A stretch of 64,000 bases of DNA from Citrobacter portucalensis (GCF_002042885.1 NZ_MVFY01000013.1:62001-126000), one strand, 5' to 3'; shown: positions 9,127 through 18,260, counted from the first letter of the stretch. Numbers and translations are program-made. The notes: generated by a model not told the origin, from the letters alone.

Positions 9127-10383
9127 TTATGCCGCCGCAGCCGCCGCCGCTAGCTTTTGCTTTTTAATTCGCTTCACCAGAATGGTCGAGCAGATAAAGC
9201 CCATTAAGCTGAACGCAATCATCACGCTAAAGACATAGTTGTAGCCAGTGATGCCGCTATTGGTATCCAGCAAATAGCCGTACAACGTGTACGCAAACAT
9301 CGCTGGCATATAACCGATGATGCAACCAAATGCCATTGCCGAGCCCGCATACTCACGTGGGGTACCGATCTCATCCATCGGCGCGAAGAAAATGGCGCGC
9401 TGTGAGAAGATAATCGCTCCGAACCCTAATGTCGCCGCCATACCGATATACACGTTCATTGTTTGATGCGGTAACTGCATGAACACAAGCATCGCCACAG
9501 CAGAGATCAGGAACGTCCACTTCAGATACACTGTCGGTGATTTAGCAACTTTATCTGCCAACATTCCACCAATCGGCCCACCTACCATTTTTAACGCATA
9601 CTGGTTGATGATGCCGTACGCACCGACGAGAGCTACCGGAAGCATATAGATATCTTTTAAGAACGGAATAAAGTAAGTCAGTCCACAGTACGCGGCATAA
9701 ACGAAGAAAATACCTAAAGAAGCCAGCCAAACATTAGGGCAGGACAAAACATGTTTGATACCCTTTAACACTTCCATGTTGGCACTGGTTTTCTCGCCGC
9801 CTTTCACTTTGTCATCATCGACAATAAAGTACGTCACAATACCTGCCACAAGCGTAATTACCGTATAGAACAACAGGCCCGCCTGCATCCCCGCTTTACC
9901 TTCACCAAACTGAACGAAGACAAACAGAGCGCCAGATGCAACGATAACATCCACCACACCACGTCCGGCTTCTAAAAAGCCGAACATGCGTCCTTGTTCT
10001 TCTTTCGTTCCCAGCAAACGAACGGCTTTCAGCAATACCGGCCAATAAACCACATCGGCAAAGAAAGCCATCGCGGCAAAGCAAATGAGATAACCAGTAA
10101 ATGACGGTAGCGTTGCCAGATATAAGCCACATAACCCAACGCCAATCAGACCGAACGGTAATAATATTTTCTTGGAGTAACGATCTGCGATATAGAGAGA
10201 AAGAAAAAGTCCGGTTGTCTGAACAATCGTATAAACCGTAAAGCTCAACCCAATTTGCGTATTAGTTAAACCCCAGTCATTCTGCATTGGCACATAGAAA
10301 ACATCTTTCATACTTGAAAGCTTGAATATCGTGCCGCCGCCTAAAATCAAAAAACAGAGCCTTGCCCATTTATTCATGAACAT
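9127..10383 (-). CDS. yihN: MFS permease, YihN-like
   Basis: 418 residues with about 12 membrane helices of the major facilitator superfamily. The loop after helix 2 holds IADRYSKK and the protein has a central cytoplasmic loop, as in organophosphate/hexuronate-type permeases. The overall pattern and length resemble E. coli YihN (421 residues), a transporter of unknown substrate encoded with yihL and yihM. I chose the ATG at 10383, seven bases after GAGGG. The C-terminus ends in seven alanines (residues 412-418). It is the last gene of the regulator-isomerase-permease cassette, 116 bases after yihM; that gap contains GGATTAT / ATAATCC (10449-10466), a possible attenuator stem. Sugar or sugar-acid uptake is inferred. 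Confidence 0.75.
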   Translation of the reverse strand: MFMNKWARLCFLILGGGTIFKLSSMKDVFYVPMQNDWGLTNTQIGLSFTVYTIVQTTGLFLSLYIADRYSKKILLPFGLIGVGLCGLYLATLPSFTGYLICFAAMAFFADVVYWPVLLKAVRLLGTKEEQGRMFGFLEAGRGVVDVIVASGALFVFVQFGEGKAGMQAGLLFYTVITLVAGIVTYFIVDDDKVKGGEKTSANMEVLKGIKHVLSCPNVWLASLGIFFVYAAYCGLTYFIPFLKDIYMLPVALVGAYGIINQYALKMVGGPIGGMLADKVAKSPTVYLKWTFLISAVAMLVFMQLPHQTMNVYIGMAATLGFGAIIFSQRAIFFAPMDEIGTPREYAGSAMAFGCIIGYMPAMFAYTLYGYLLDTNSGITGYNYVFSVMIAFSLMGFICSTILVKRIKKQKLAAAAAAA

Positions 10384-10499
10384 GATTAAACCCTCATTGC
10401 TTGTTGAGAGAAATATCTAAATTAAATTGTATAATTAATAAAGCCAGGGGATTATTTTCATAATCCTTTCCGCATTTAATAATATTTTAAGAAAACTAA

Positions 10500-11465
10500 T
10501 TAATTGCCTATAAACTTGTCACATATATCACGAATGTATTTTATTTGGGCAAGAGCATGTTCTTTTTCCTGCGCCAGTCGCGCATCAATCATGTTGCTGT
10601 CAGGCAGCGGCGTATAACTTGCATCGCGCCATGGGATCCATGGATTATCACCCTCATCGTCGAAGCGAAATGCAGGGGCATAATATTCAACTTCTTCTTC
10701 CAGGCCAAAAGCATGTACTTGCGGTTTATCTTCACCTAAAAGTAATAATGCCTTAAGCATCTCTTCCATGGGTAAATCGCCGTGTCCTGAACGACAAGCC
10801 TCATGCCCCCAGCCTTTACCTTCTTTAATAATTTTTGCGTCTTTGATATGCACCTGAGTGATCAGAGGAGACATAACCTCTAACGCAGAAAGCGGCTGCT
10901 CATTGGCATTAATCATGTTGCCAAAATCAAACAGAATAGAGAGATTTTTCATCCCGCTATTGTTAACCAGCGTCACCAGCTCATGGCCTTGCAGATCTTC
11001 ATGCTGTTCGATAGTAAAGCTTAGTCCGCAATCGTCATACTGAGACAGCCACGCAATATCATTGGCAATCTTCGCCATAACATCGTTGAGATGCCCTTCA
11101 TAACGCGGGTAGAAACGCACTGAAGTTGCACCAGTAGCAACAGCAATACGGATGGCATCCGTCAATGTCGCCTTATCCGATGCGCTCGTTTCGATATGCA
11201 CATCCAGATTATATTTTTTGGCCTTCTCTTTAAAATCGTGTAGCTGCTGATCGTTCAGTTTCTGCAGTGATTGGGACTCACCATCCTCAACATGTATTTT
11301 TACACCCTTCAATTTTTGCTGATGCGCAATATCCAGAAGATCCCCCGGCAGGACTCTCTCGTAGCGCATATTCAGATGAAAAGCATAAGCATGTAGGTAC
11401 AGCGGTATATTTCTCGCGCGTTCCGCAAGAAGTTCTTGGTTACATTTTCCCATTATTTTTCTCAT
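10500..11465 (-). CDS. yihM: Sugar phosphate isomerase/epimerase-like TIM barrel, YihM-like
   Basis: 321 residues of the xylose-isomerase-like TIM-barrel superfamily. Putative divalent-metal ligands are in order: Glu153 (FTIEQHE), Asp180 (LFDFGN), His206 (VHIKDAK) and a Glu near 256 (GLEEEVE). The reaction is unknown; family members isomerise or epimerise sugars or act as endonucleases. The start overlaps the yihL stop (ATGA); a second ATG four codons in is an alternative. The length and gene order yihL-yihM-yihN match E. coli (YihM about 326 residues). Being between a GntR regulator and a permease suggests a small carbohydrate uptake and catabolic unit. Confidence 0.75.
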   Translation of the reverse strand: MRKIMGKCNQELLAERARNIPLYLHAYAFHLNMRYERVLPGDLLDIAHQQKLKGVKIHVEDGESQSLQKLNDQQLHDFKEKAKKYNLDVHIETSASDKATLTDAIRIAVATGATSVRFYPRYEGHLNDVMAKIANDIAWLSQYDDCGLSFTIEQHEDLQGHELVTLVNNSGMKNLSILFDFGNMINANEQPLSALEVMSPLITQVHIKDAKIIKEGKGWGHEACRSGHGDLPMEEMLKALLLLGEDKPQVHAFGLEEEVEYYAPAFRFDDEGDNPWIPWRDASYTPLPDSNMIDARLAQEKEHALAQIKYIRDICDKFIGN

Positions 11466-12175
11466 TCATCGCGAATAACAAGTTCCACTGATTCAAGTCG
11501 CCAGTATTCGAAATCAACCTGAACCACTTTTTTATCTCGGGTAGCCCGATGTTTTTCTACTAAAATTCCATACGTATTAGGCGCAACACCCAGCTCTTTG
11601 CAGGCCACTTCTGGCATATTGACCGGTTTAAAAATCATTTCTTTGATATTTAAAACATGACCAAACGCATCTTCCCAGACGCTGGCAAAAGACTGATTGC
11701 CCAATTTATTAATGAATCCTGGCGCAACATCAGCATCAATATAGGATTCATGGTAAAACACTTTATGTGAATCAAGACCGCACCAGCCGGTAACTAAATA
11801 GCGGTCACCGGAGGAGAGAAAAACATCATCAACATGATGCGGAACTGTATCAATGGTTTCTTTGGTTAAATAATCCCAAAAAGGCTTACGTCCCTGAGCA
11901 CAGGCTTCAGCATTGAAGCTGGAAAGTGATTTAGGGTTATAAATAAATCGCTTCGACGAAATAAACCAACCACTGCGGTTCTTGCGGAAAATACGCGCAT
12001 CGATCTCAAGCTCAATCAGAACCTGACGTAAGGTCATACGCTTTGCATCCAGCAGCTCACATAACTCCCTTTCCGAAGGCAATTTGGACCCCGCTGGTAA
12101 ATTCTTCTCGTTTAACCAGCTTTCAAAGCGCTCCCTGAGCACATCAACATTGTTTTTCTTTTTCATTTCGCTCAT
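11462..12175 (-). CDS. yihL: GntR-family regulator, YihL-like
   Basis: 237 residues. An N-terminal winged helix (about 8-72) has the GntR signature LPSERELCELLDAKRMTLRQ. A UTRA-type ligand-binding domain follows (about 90-235). It probably represses the yihLMN cassette in the absence of a sugar ligand. The 12-base palindrome TGGTTTAAACCA lies directly before the ATG at 12175, so the operator would overlap the translation start region; an internal ATG three codons on has slightly better spacing from GAG. It is the first gene of the operon, with ATGA overlap to yihM. Confidence 0.75.
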   Translation of the reverse strand: MSEMKKKNNVDVLRERFESWLNEKNLPAGSKLPSERELCELLDAKRMTLRQVLIELEIDARIFRKNRSGWFISSKRFIYNPKSLSSFNAEACAQGRKPFWDYLTKETIDTVPHHVDDVFLSSGDRYLVTGWCGLDSHKVFYHESYIDADVAPGFINKLGNQSFASVWEDAFGHVLNIKEMIFKPVNMPEVACKELGVAPNTYGILVEKHRATRDKKVVQVDFEYWRLESVELVIRDE

Positions 12176-12176
12176 C

Positions 12177-12188
12177 TGGTTTAAACCA
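12177..12188. promoter_or_regulatory. Perfect palindrome at the yihL start, probable autoregulatory operator
   Basis: TGGTTTAAACCA is a perfect 12-base palindrome ending one base before the yihL ATG. A looser AAACC-N10-GGTTT repeat at 12286-12305 uses the same half-site about 100 bases upstream. GntR-family proteins bind such symmetric sites; the assignment is an inference from position. Confidence 0.5.
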
Positions 12189-12395
12189 ATTTGAAGCTAA
12201 GATATTTGAGTGCAGGAAATACTCAAGTTTTTTTTCAACGCAGAGTTTCTTTTTGTGGACCAGGTATCAAGAATGGCTTTGAAGCAAACCGAGACCGTCA
12301 GGTTTTTGCCCGGTTTTGTACACAGGGGGGATGAAGCACGGGGGAGAGGTAAATCAGGTGTCTCCACCTGATTTAACTGCCAGATGAAGGTAGGT

Positions 12396-13070
12396 TTATT
12401 TTCCCCACAAACGGCGGGAATTGTCTTCGATCTTGCCGCTTAAACGGCGCTTTTGCATCGTTCTGGTCCAGCTTTTTGATAACCCAGCAGCCGACAGTAA
12501 ACGGTGATATTGCGAATCATCAAACGGCATATGCCAGGCGATAGCAATGGCCTCCCGCACGCTGACGTCGCTCACGCGTGACGCCAGGATCAATGGCGCG
12601 TCTGCTGACACCTGACCAGGCGCGATGACGCTACACAGCCAGCCCGTCTTGCCCGCATCCTGCATCTGGCTGGCCATATCGCTGATGCCAAAATGGAAAT
12701 TCAGCTTAAAGCACGGCGAGCGCGGCTGCGTGACCTGAATCAGCGCCTCTCCCCACTGGAAAATGTCGCCAATATACACATTATCTTCAGTCAGCCCCTC
12801 AGTAGAGAGGTTCTCACCAAACGCGGGGGCGACAAATAGCTCCGCCTGCTCCGGAAACGCTTGTCTCCAGTGCTGATAGTGTTCACGCGGATAGTGACAC
12901 AGCGCGCGATCCGGCCCGCCGTGAATTTTCGTTTCCGCTTGTTCATCCCCCGTCAGCCCCAGTTCGGTCAGCATCAACTCACCGTCAATCTGGACTTTAG
13001 CAATCGCGCTGGGACGGCTTCCCGTGTAGTCCCGAACTTTGCCTGTAAAAACATCGACCGGATATCGCAT
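12396..13070 (-). CDS. yiiM: MOSC-domain protein YiiM
   Basis: 224 residues, the E. coli length and highly similar. It has an N-terminal beta-barrel segment and then the MOSC core, with KIHGGPDRALCHYP at about 49-62, GENLSTEGLTEDNVYIGD and a cysteine-containing QPRSPCFKL, the conserved MOSC Cys. E. coli YiiM handles N-hydroxylated base analogues such as 6-hydroxylaminopurine and needs molybdenum cofactor. The C-terminus (SWTRTMQKRRLSGKIED) is conserved. The ATG at 13070 follows GGGAGAGGG; a frame extending upstream lacks family support. It stands alone between the yihLMN cassette and the aldolase gene. Confidence 0.93.
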   Translation of the reverse strand: MRYPVDVFTGKVRDYTGSRPSAIAKVQIDGELMLTELGLTGDEQAETKIHGGPDRALCHYPREHYQHWRQAFPEQAELFVAPAFGENLSTEGLTEDNVYIGDIFQWGEALIQVTQPRSPCFKLNFHFGISDMASQMQDAGKTGWLCSVIAPGQVSADAPLILASRVSDVSVREAIAIAWHMPFDDSQYHRLLSAAGLSKSWTRTMQKRRLSGKIEDNSRRLWGK

Positions 13071-13188
13071 CTGTTCCCTCTCCCGATAAATTTCCCCCAT
13101 TACACCACATTTATTTTACCCCAGTCGCTCAAAATGAGAGCACGGTTCACATGAAACTTAGGGACACATGCTATCAATGTAATCTGGT

Positions 13189-13207
13189 TTTGAAACATCA
13201 TTTCAAA
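13189..13207. promoter_or_regulatory. KdgR-type operator upstream of the aldolase gene
   Basis: TTTGAAA-CATCA-TTTCAAA is a perfect inverted repeat and fits the enterobacterial KdgR box (TGAAA-N5-TTTCA). It ends just before the AAGGAG ribosome site at 13209, so bound repressor would block transcription entry. No kdgR gene is in this window; in E. coli it lies elsewhere. Confidence 0.72.
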
Positions 13208-13222
13208 TAAGGAGTCGACAAC

Positions 13223-14119
13223 GTGACTGGTCAATCGCAATTTGCTGGCGTCTGGTGTCCTTCCATTACGCCAATGGACAATGATGGCAAGATCGATCTC
13301 AACGGTCTAAGCCAACATCTCAAACGCCTTACCGAGGCCAAAATCGACGTGATTTTGCTGATGGGCAGCATCGGGGAATTTGCCTCCTTCACGCTCGAAG
13401 AAAGACTGCTGCTGATCCGCGAGGCCCGCGCCATGAGCTCGCTGAAGATGGTCGCCAACGTCTCATCCACCTGCCAGAATGATGTTTTATTGATGGCGCA
13501 GGAAGCGTATCGCTCAGGTTACGATGCCGTGATGATCCTGCCGCCCTACTACTACGGACAAACAGCGAAACAGCTGCTGAGCTACTTCCGTCAGTTGGGG
13601 CAGACACTCAGCGGCAAATGGTTTGCTTATAACTTCCCGGCACGCACCGGCTGCGATTTAACTCCCGAACTGGTAGCCACCCTCGCCGCCGAGTTCCCGA
13701 ATTTCGCTGGCATTAAAGACACCGTCGACTGCCAGTCCCATACCCGCAGTATGATTCAGACCACCCGCGCCGTGCGGGAGGATTTTGCCGTGCTGTCCGG
13801 CTATGACGAATACTACATTCCCAACCTGTTAGCAGGTGGCGCGGGGATTATTTCAGGGTTGAACAACGTCATGCCGGAACTGTTTGTCAGCGCGCGGGAA
13901 GCGTTCAAACAGGGCGACCTGGCAGCGCTTCGCGATATTCAGGACCAGATTGGCACCTACATGTCCATCTATGCCATCGGCGAAGATTTTGTCACCACCA
14001 TCAAAACCGTGGTATCGCGTAAGTTTGGCTATTGTACCAGCGTGTCACGTAATGCCGGTGGAGAGTTGAACGAGAGTGAGTGTCGAACAATCGATGAGGT
14101 GTTTGTCGTCAAAGGGTAA
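13223..14119 (+). CDS. DapA/NanA-superfamily aldolase, probably for 2-keto-3-deoxy sugar acids
   Basis: 298 residues, a class I aldolase TIM barrel of the dihydrodipicolinate synthase/N-acetylneuraminate lyase superfamily. The Schiff-base Lys165 (FAGIKDTVD), Tyr136 (FAYNFPARTG) and the GSIGEF carboxylate-binding loop (49-54) are all present. It starts at GTG with AAGGAG eight bases upstream. The gene is convergent with kdgT, the 2-keto-3-deoxygluconate permease, and carries a KdgR-type operator. A 2-keto-3-deoxygluconate aldolase giving pyruvate and glyceraldehyde, as reported for E. coli YagE, is therefore the best guess. I am not aware of an equivalent gene at this place in E. coli K-12. 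Exact substrate and stereochemistry cannot be read from sequence. Confidence 0.78.
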   Translation: MTGQSQFAGVWCPSITPMDNDGKIDLNGLSQHLKRLTEAKIDVILLMGSIGEFASFTLEERLLLIREARAMSSLKMVANVSSTCQNDVLLMAQEAYRSGYDAVMILPPYYYGQTAKQLLSYFRQLGQTLSGKWFAYNFPARTGCDLTPELVATLAAEFPNFAGIKDTVDCQSHTRSMIQTTRAVREDFAVLSGYDEYYIPNLLAGGAGIISGLNNVMPELFVSAREAFKQGDLAALRDIQDQIGTYMSIYAIGEDFVTTIKTVVSRKFGYCTSVSRNAGGELNESECRTIDEVFVVKG

Positions 14120-14123
14120 ATAA

Positions 14124-14155
14124 TTAAGCCGGATGGTGCAGACCATCCGGCTTAA
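14124..14155. terminator. Convergent-gene hairpin, REP-like
   Basis: A perfect 14-base stem TTAAGCCGGATGGT / ACCATCCGGCTTAA with loop GCAG lies between the aldolase gene and kdgT. The stem contains the REP core GCCGGATGG, so it may be a single symmetric REP unit acting as a bidirectional 3' end. Confidence 0.6.
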
Positions 14156-14160
14156 GAGAC

Positions 14161-15144
14161 TTACTTCACGGTGCCACGAATATCAATTTCTGCCGCCCTT
14201 GCTTTGGCCCTTTTCGACCAGATAGACGTGATAATCGGCACCAGAATGGAGGTCACAATCACCGACGTGGCGACCAGGGAAGTTGCTGCCGGTGCCATCG
14301 GTTTAAATGCCGGAACCATTTCAGCAATCAGCACAGGCGTAGCAACCGCCGCCCCCGCAGAACTGGAAGCGGCAATCCCCGCCGTACCATCGCCACCACC
14401 AATCAGTTTATCGGCGATAATCAATGGAATACCAGTGATAATAATCACCGCCACGCCCAGCAGAATACCCAGCACGCCGGTCTGCGCAATCACGCTCAAA
14501 TCAATGGTGTTACCTAATGCGAAGGCAAAGAACGGGATCAGCGTCTGCACCGCTTTGCTGAAGAACTCCCGCAGTTCAGGGTCCAGATTCCCCAGCGCAA
14601 AGCCAATCAGGAACGGCAATACCGCACCAACAAATACGTGTGGTTCAAACGACGCGATCCCGGCGGTTCCCAGAATCACCATGGTCATCAGCGGGCCAGA
14701 CTCCAGCGACATCAGGACAAACGCCCCGGCCTCTTCTTTGGTGCCGTACTGCTGCATAATCGAGGCATACAGCCCGCCGTTGGTCATATCCATCGCGGCC
14801 ACCAGCGCCAGCGTAGACAACCCAGCGAAGAATCCGACCTCTACACCATGTTCCGGCAGAATGCGTGAAGCAATCGCTGCAACCACCCACGCCACCAGAA
14901 TCTTGGTTATGACTAACGTACCTGATTTGCGCAGCACGGTGCCGGTGGCGCTTAGCTTGATCGACGCCCCCATGCAAAAGAACCAGACTGCCAGGATAGG
15001 CACCGTACCGGTGATCATACCGTTGGTAAAAGAGCCGAAATATTTCCCGGCGCCGGGGGAAAAGGTGTGACACAACGCGCCCAGGAAAAGCGGCACCAGC
15101 ATCATACCACCTGGGATTTTCTCTATCGTACGTTTGATCTGCAT
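14161..15144 (-). CDS. kdgT: 2-keto-3-deoxygluconate permease
   Basis: 327 residues, nearly identical to E. coli KdgT. It is an inner-membrane proton symporter for 2-keto-3-deoxygluconate, an intermediate of pectin and hexuronate breakdown. About ten membrane segments are visible, with the conserved [13 protein letters not shown] and [22 protein letters not shown] stretches of the KdgT family. The ATG at 15144 (MQIKR) was chosen by agreement with E. coli; an open frame extends 33 codons upstream without family similarity. The gene is preceded by a KdgR-like operator and is convergent with the aldolase gene. Confidence 0.95.
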   Translation of the reverse strand: MQIKRTIEKIPGGMMLVPLFLGALCHTFSPGAGKYFGSFTNGMITGTVPILAVWFFCMGASIKLSATGTVLRKSGTLVITKILVAWVVAAIASRILPEHGVEVGFFAGLSTLALVAAMDMTNGGLYASIMQQYGTKEEAGAFVLMSLESGPLMTMVILGTAGIASFEPHVFVGAVLPFLIGFALGNLDPELREFFSKAVQTLIPFFAFALGNTIDLSVIAQTGVLGILLGVAVIIITGIPLIIADKLIGGGDGTAGIAASSSAGAAVATPVLIAEMVPAFKPMAPAATSLVATSVIVTSILVPIITSIWSKRAKARAAEIDIRGTVK

Positions 15145-15272
15145 TTCCATCACCTGTAGACATAAAAATGGGGCAATTTTTATGGGCGATTGCATCTTGC
15201 TTTGAGATGCGCCCGTCTTGATGAAAAGAAGATAGACATTCATAGAGACTATAAAAGTGATCCCACTCGCAT

Positions 15273-15292
15273 AATAAAACCTTGTTTCAATT
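15273..15292. promoter_or_regulatory. KdgR-like operator upstream of kdgT
   Basis: AATAAAACCTTGTTTCAATT; on the kdgT strand this reads AATTGAAACAAGGTTTTATT, an imperfect inverted repeat fitting the KdgR box and sharing TTGAAACA with the site at 13189-13207. It lies about 130 bases before the kdgT start. Confidence 0.6.
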
Positions 15293-15327
15293 TAAGTGGA
15301 TCATTGTTTTTATATTGAGTTTGATCA

Positions 15328-15360
15328 CAAAAAAACCCCACAAGCATCGCTTGCAGGGCT
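15328..15360 (-). terminator. sodA terminator
   Basis: On the minus strand AGCCCTGCAAGC and GCTTGTGGGGT pair into a stem followed by seven T, about 20 bases past the sodA stop. Confidence 0.85.
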
Positions 15361-15377
15361 TTGTTAAAGCGTAGAAC

Positions 15378-15998
15378 TTATTTTTTTGCTGCGAAACGCG
15401 CGGCAGCTTCGTCCCAGTTCACGACGTTCCAGAACTCTTTGATGTAGTCCGGGCGACGGTTCTGGAATTTCAGGTAGTAAGCGTGTTCCCAAACGTCCAG
15501 GCCCACGATTGGGAAACCGGAAGCGCCAGAGATAGCTTCACCCATCAGCGGGGAATCCTGGTTGGCGGTGGAAACAACAGCCAGTTTGTCACCTTTCAGA
15601 ACCAGCCACGCCCAGCCGGAGCCAAAGCGGGTTGCCGCTGCTTTTTCAAATTCAGCTTTGAAGTTGTCAACGGAGCCGAAGTCACGTTCGATAGCCGCTT
15701 TCAGGTCGCCCTGCAGCGTAGTACCGGTTTTCAGGCCTTTCCAGAACAGGCTGTGGTTAGCGTGACCGCCCGCGTTGTTACGCAGTACGGTTTTCTTGTC
15801 TGCTGGCAGTTGATCCAGTTTGGTGATCAGCTCTTCAACGGACAGGCTGGCGAATTCAGGCAGGCTTTCCAGCGCAGCGTTGGCGTTATTTACGTAAGCC
15901 TGGTGGTGTTTGGTGTGGTGGATTTCCATCGTCTGCTTATCGAAGTGCGGTTCAAGGGCATCATAAGCGTACGGCAGGGATGGCAGTGTATAACTCAT
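15378..15998 (-). CDS. sodA: Manganese superoxide dismutase
   Basis: 206 residues, nearly identical to E. coli SodA. The cytoplasmic homodimer dismutates superoxide to hydrogen peroxide and oxygen. Manganese ligands are His27, His82, Asp168 and His172 (in DVWEHAYY). The active-site Tyr35 region and the Mn-type GSGWAWLV and QDSPL motifs are present. The ATG at 15998 has GGAG six bases upstream. The upstream region carries a Fur-box match, in line with Fur control known in E. coli along with SoxRS, ArcA and Fnr. It is monocistronic, with its own terminator. Confidence 0.98.
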   Translation of the reverse strand: MSYTLPSLPYAYDALEPHFDKQTMEIHHTKHHQAYVNNANAALESLPEFASLSVEELITKLDQLPADKKTVLRNNAGGHANHSLFWKGLKTGTTLQGDLKAAIERDFGSVDNFKAEFEKAAATRFGSGWAWLVLKGDKLAVVSTANQDSPLMGEAISGASGFPIVGLDVWEHAYYLKFQNRRPDYIKEFWNVVNWDEAAARFAAKK

Positions 15999-16071
15999 AA
16001 TCATCTCCAGTATTGTCGGGCGGCCAGTGTTAACGCCGCGTAAGCAGTTGGGTCATTATAGTTAATTAAAT

Positions 16072-16090
16072 GATATTGAAAATGATTATC
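16072..16090. promoter_or_regulatory. Fur box in the sodA promoter region
   Basis: GATATTGAAAATGATTATC matches the 19-base Fur consensus GATAATGATAATCATTATC at 16 of 19 positions and lies about 75 bases before the sodA start codon. Confidence 0.75.
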
Positions 16091-16287
16091 AATGCCGTAC
16101 TTTTTACATGGTCTTAATGAATCAAACCCATTGTTAAAGATGTGAGCCGAATCACCCACTTAACGTGATAATTGCCAACATGCGCAAAAGGGCGGCAATC
16201 GTCAAAAGGTTAACCACCTGCGTAATTTTTAAACTCGTTAGGTCGGAGGGGTCATTACCGACGATAAAAAATAACGAGGATTAAGTC

Positions 16288-17322
16288 ATGAGTAACGCGA
16301 TTACGATGGGTATCTTTTGGCATTTGATAGGGGCAGCCAGTGCCGCCTGTTTCTATGCCCCGTTCAAGCAAGTCAAACATTGGTCATGGGAAACGATGTG
16401 GTCGGTTGGCGGGATCGTCTCCTGGATAATCCTGCCGTGGACCATCAGCGCCATGTTACTTCCCGATTTCTGGGCCTACTTCAGCTCCTTCAGCCTCTCC
16501 ACGCTGGCGCCGGTATTTCTGTTTGGTGCAATGTGGGGGATTGGCAATATCAACTATGGCCTGACCATGCGCTATCTCGGTATGTCGATGGGTATCGGGA
16601 TTGCGATAGGTATTACGCTGATTGTCGGCACGCTGATGACCCCGATTATCAACGGCAATTTTGATGTACTGATCAATACCTCTGGTGGCCGCATGACGCT
16701 GCTTGGCGTACTGGTCGCGCTGATTGGCGTGGGTATTGTTACCCGTGCCGGTCAGTTAAAAGAACGCAAAATGGGCATCAAAGCGGAAGATTTCAACCTG
16801 AAAAAAGGTCTGGTTCTGGCCGTCATGTGCGGTATTTTCTCCGCCGGGATGTCCTTTGCGATGAACGCGGCGAAACCGATGCACGATGCCGCCGCCGCGT
16901 TGGGCGTCGATCCGCTGTATGTCGCCCTGCCTAGCTATGTGGTCATTATGGGCGGTGGCGCGCTTGTTAACCTGGGCTTCTGCTTCATTCGTCTGGCAAA
17001 AGTGAAGAACTTGTCGATAAAAGCCGACTTCTCGTTAGCCAAACCGCTGATTATCACCAACGTGCTGCTCTCTGCGCTTGGTGGCTTGATGTGGTATCTG
17101 CAATTCTTCTTCTACGCCTGGGGCCACGCACGTATTCCGGCGCAGTATGACTATGTAAGCTGGATGCTGCACATGAGCTTCTATGTTCTGTGCGGCGGGA
17201 TTGTCGGTCTGGTATTGAAAGAGTGGAAAAACGCGGGTCGTCGTCCGGTCAGCGTGCTAAGCCTCGGCTGCGTAGTGATCATTGTCGCGGCAAACATTGT
17301 CGGTCTGGGAATGGCCAGCTAA
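16288..17322 (+). CDS. rhaT: L-rhamnose:proton symporter
   Basis: 344 residues, equal in length to E. coli RhaT and very similar. It is an inner-membrane symporter of the drug/metabolite superfamily with about ten helices that imports L-rhamnose with a proton. Conserved stretches include [24 protein letters not shown] and the C-terminal [29 protein letters not shown] precedes the ATG. In E. coli its promoter is activated by RhaS and CRP; the 289-base gap to sodA is the place for those sites, though I did not define them. The stop codon overlaps the convergent rhaR stop by four bases. Confidence 0.97.
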   Translation: MSNAITMGIFWHLIGAASAACFYAPFKQVKHWSWETMWSVGGIVSWIILPWTISAMLLPDFWAYFSSFSLSTLAPVFLFGAMWGIGNINYGLTMRYLGMSMGIGIAIGITLIVGTLMTPIINGNFDVLINTSGGRMTLLGVLVALIGVGIVTRAGQLKERKMGIKAEDFNLKKGLVLAVMCGIFSAGMSFAMNAAKPMHDAAAALGVDPLYVALPSYVVIMGGGALVNLGFCFIRLAKVKNLSIKADFSLAKPLIITNVLLSALGGLMWYLQFFFYAWGHARIPAQYDYVSWMLHMSFYVLCGGIVGLVLKEWKNAGRRPVSVLSLGCVVIIVAANIVGLGMAS

Positions 17323-18167
17323 GCATGCTGAGTACTGAGATGACGCCACTGGCTCGGCGTCATCCCGGTTTCCCGCGTAAATACCACCGAAAAGTAGTTA
17401 CTGTCCTCAAAGCCGCAGCGCATGGAAATCTCGCTAATCATCAACCGACTATGTTTGAGCAGATACTGCGCATGGCAAACCCGCACCTGGCGGAGATACT
17501 GGTTGATGGTCATCCCGGTCTGGCTGCGAAACTGCTGGCGCAAAACGCGCTCGCTGCATTGTTCGCGCTCGCAAAACGTATCCAGTTCAAACGCATGCTC
17601 ATGGCTACCGGCTAACGCGGTGATCAGTTTATCCAGCAGCGTTTCACTGGAGGTCGCCGGTAGCGTATCCGTGGCATAACGATGCCGCTTAAGGTGTGTC
17701 ACCAACTGCCCGAACAGCAGTTCAGCCATGGTAAAAGCCTGTGCATCACGTTGATTGCTTTCATGCTCAAGCTGGCTTATCACCTGTCGGACCTGGCTCA
17801 TGCCAACGCTACCGAGTCGCCAGTGCGGCTGCCTCGGCGTACCGTCAAATCCGGGGATCGCCCCTTGCCAGTCAACATTCAGCGTCAACCGCTCCGGGCA
17901 GTAGATGATATTTTGCAACACCAGGTCGTTCACGGAGGTGTAGGAGTGTTTATCTTCGGCGCGAATGTAAAACAGATCGCCACGGGTTATCCGGTACGGG
18001 CGATCGTTAAGGACATGCAGACCATTACCGCGCCAGACCATAACCAGCTCGCAAAACTCGTGGGTATGCTCAGCAAAGACATCCTGCGGATAACGGTCAG
18101 CCACGGCCACAGCCTGCTGCTCATGCGCAAAGAAGTCTGATTTCAGAAGGACCAGATGATTCGCCAT
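17319..18167 (-). CDS. rhaR: L-rhamnose regulator RhaR (AraC family)
   Basis: 282 residues. An N-terminal cupin ligand-binding domain ([30 protein letters not shown]) is followed by an AraC/XylS double helix-turn-helix domain at about 175-275 ([51 protein letters not shown]). RhaR binds L-rhamnose and activates rhaSR transcription. The ATG at 18167 was preferred over the adjacent GTG. The long N-terminal extension annotated in some E. coli entries is absent. It lies downstream of rhaS, with a BIME between, and its 3' end overlaps rhaT. Confidence 0.95.
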   Translation of the reverse strand: MANHLVLLKSDFFAHEQQAVAVADRYPQDVFAEHTHEFCELVMVWRGNGLHVLNDRPYRITRGDLFYIRAEDKHSYTSVNDLVLQNIIYCPERLTLNVDWQGAIPGFDGTPRQPHWRLGSVGMSQVRQVISQLEHESNQRDAQAFTMAELLFGQLVTHLKRHRYATDTLPATSSETLLDKLITALAGSHEHAFELDTFCEREQCSERVLRQQFRSQTGMTINQYLRQVRVCHAQYLLKHSRLMISEISMRCGFEDSNYFSVVFTRETGMTPSQWRHLSTQHA

Positions 18168-18180
18168 CACAATATTCCCT

Positions 18181-18260
18181 GTCGGATGGCGGCTACGCCT
18201 TATCCGACCTACAGATTACGTGACACGTAGGCCGGATAAGGCGTAGCCACCATCCGGCGT
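18181..18260. repeat. REP/BIME between rhaS and rhaR
   Basis: Two inverted REP units, CGGATGGCGGCTACGCC...TATCCG and GTAGGCCGGATAAGG...CCATCCGGC. It lies inside the rhaSR operon, in a 147-base intergenic gap, and could affect the relative expression of the two regulators. Confidence 0.88.
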
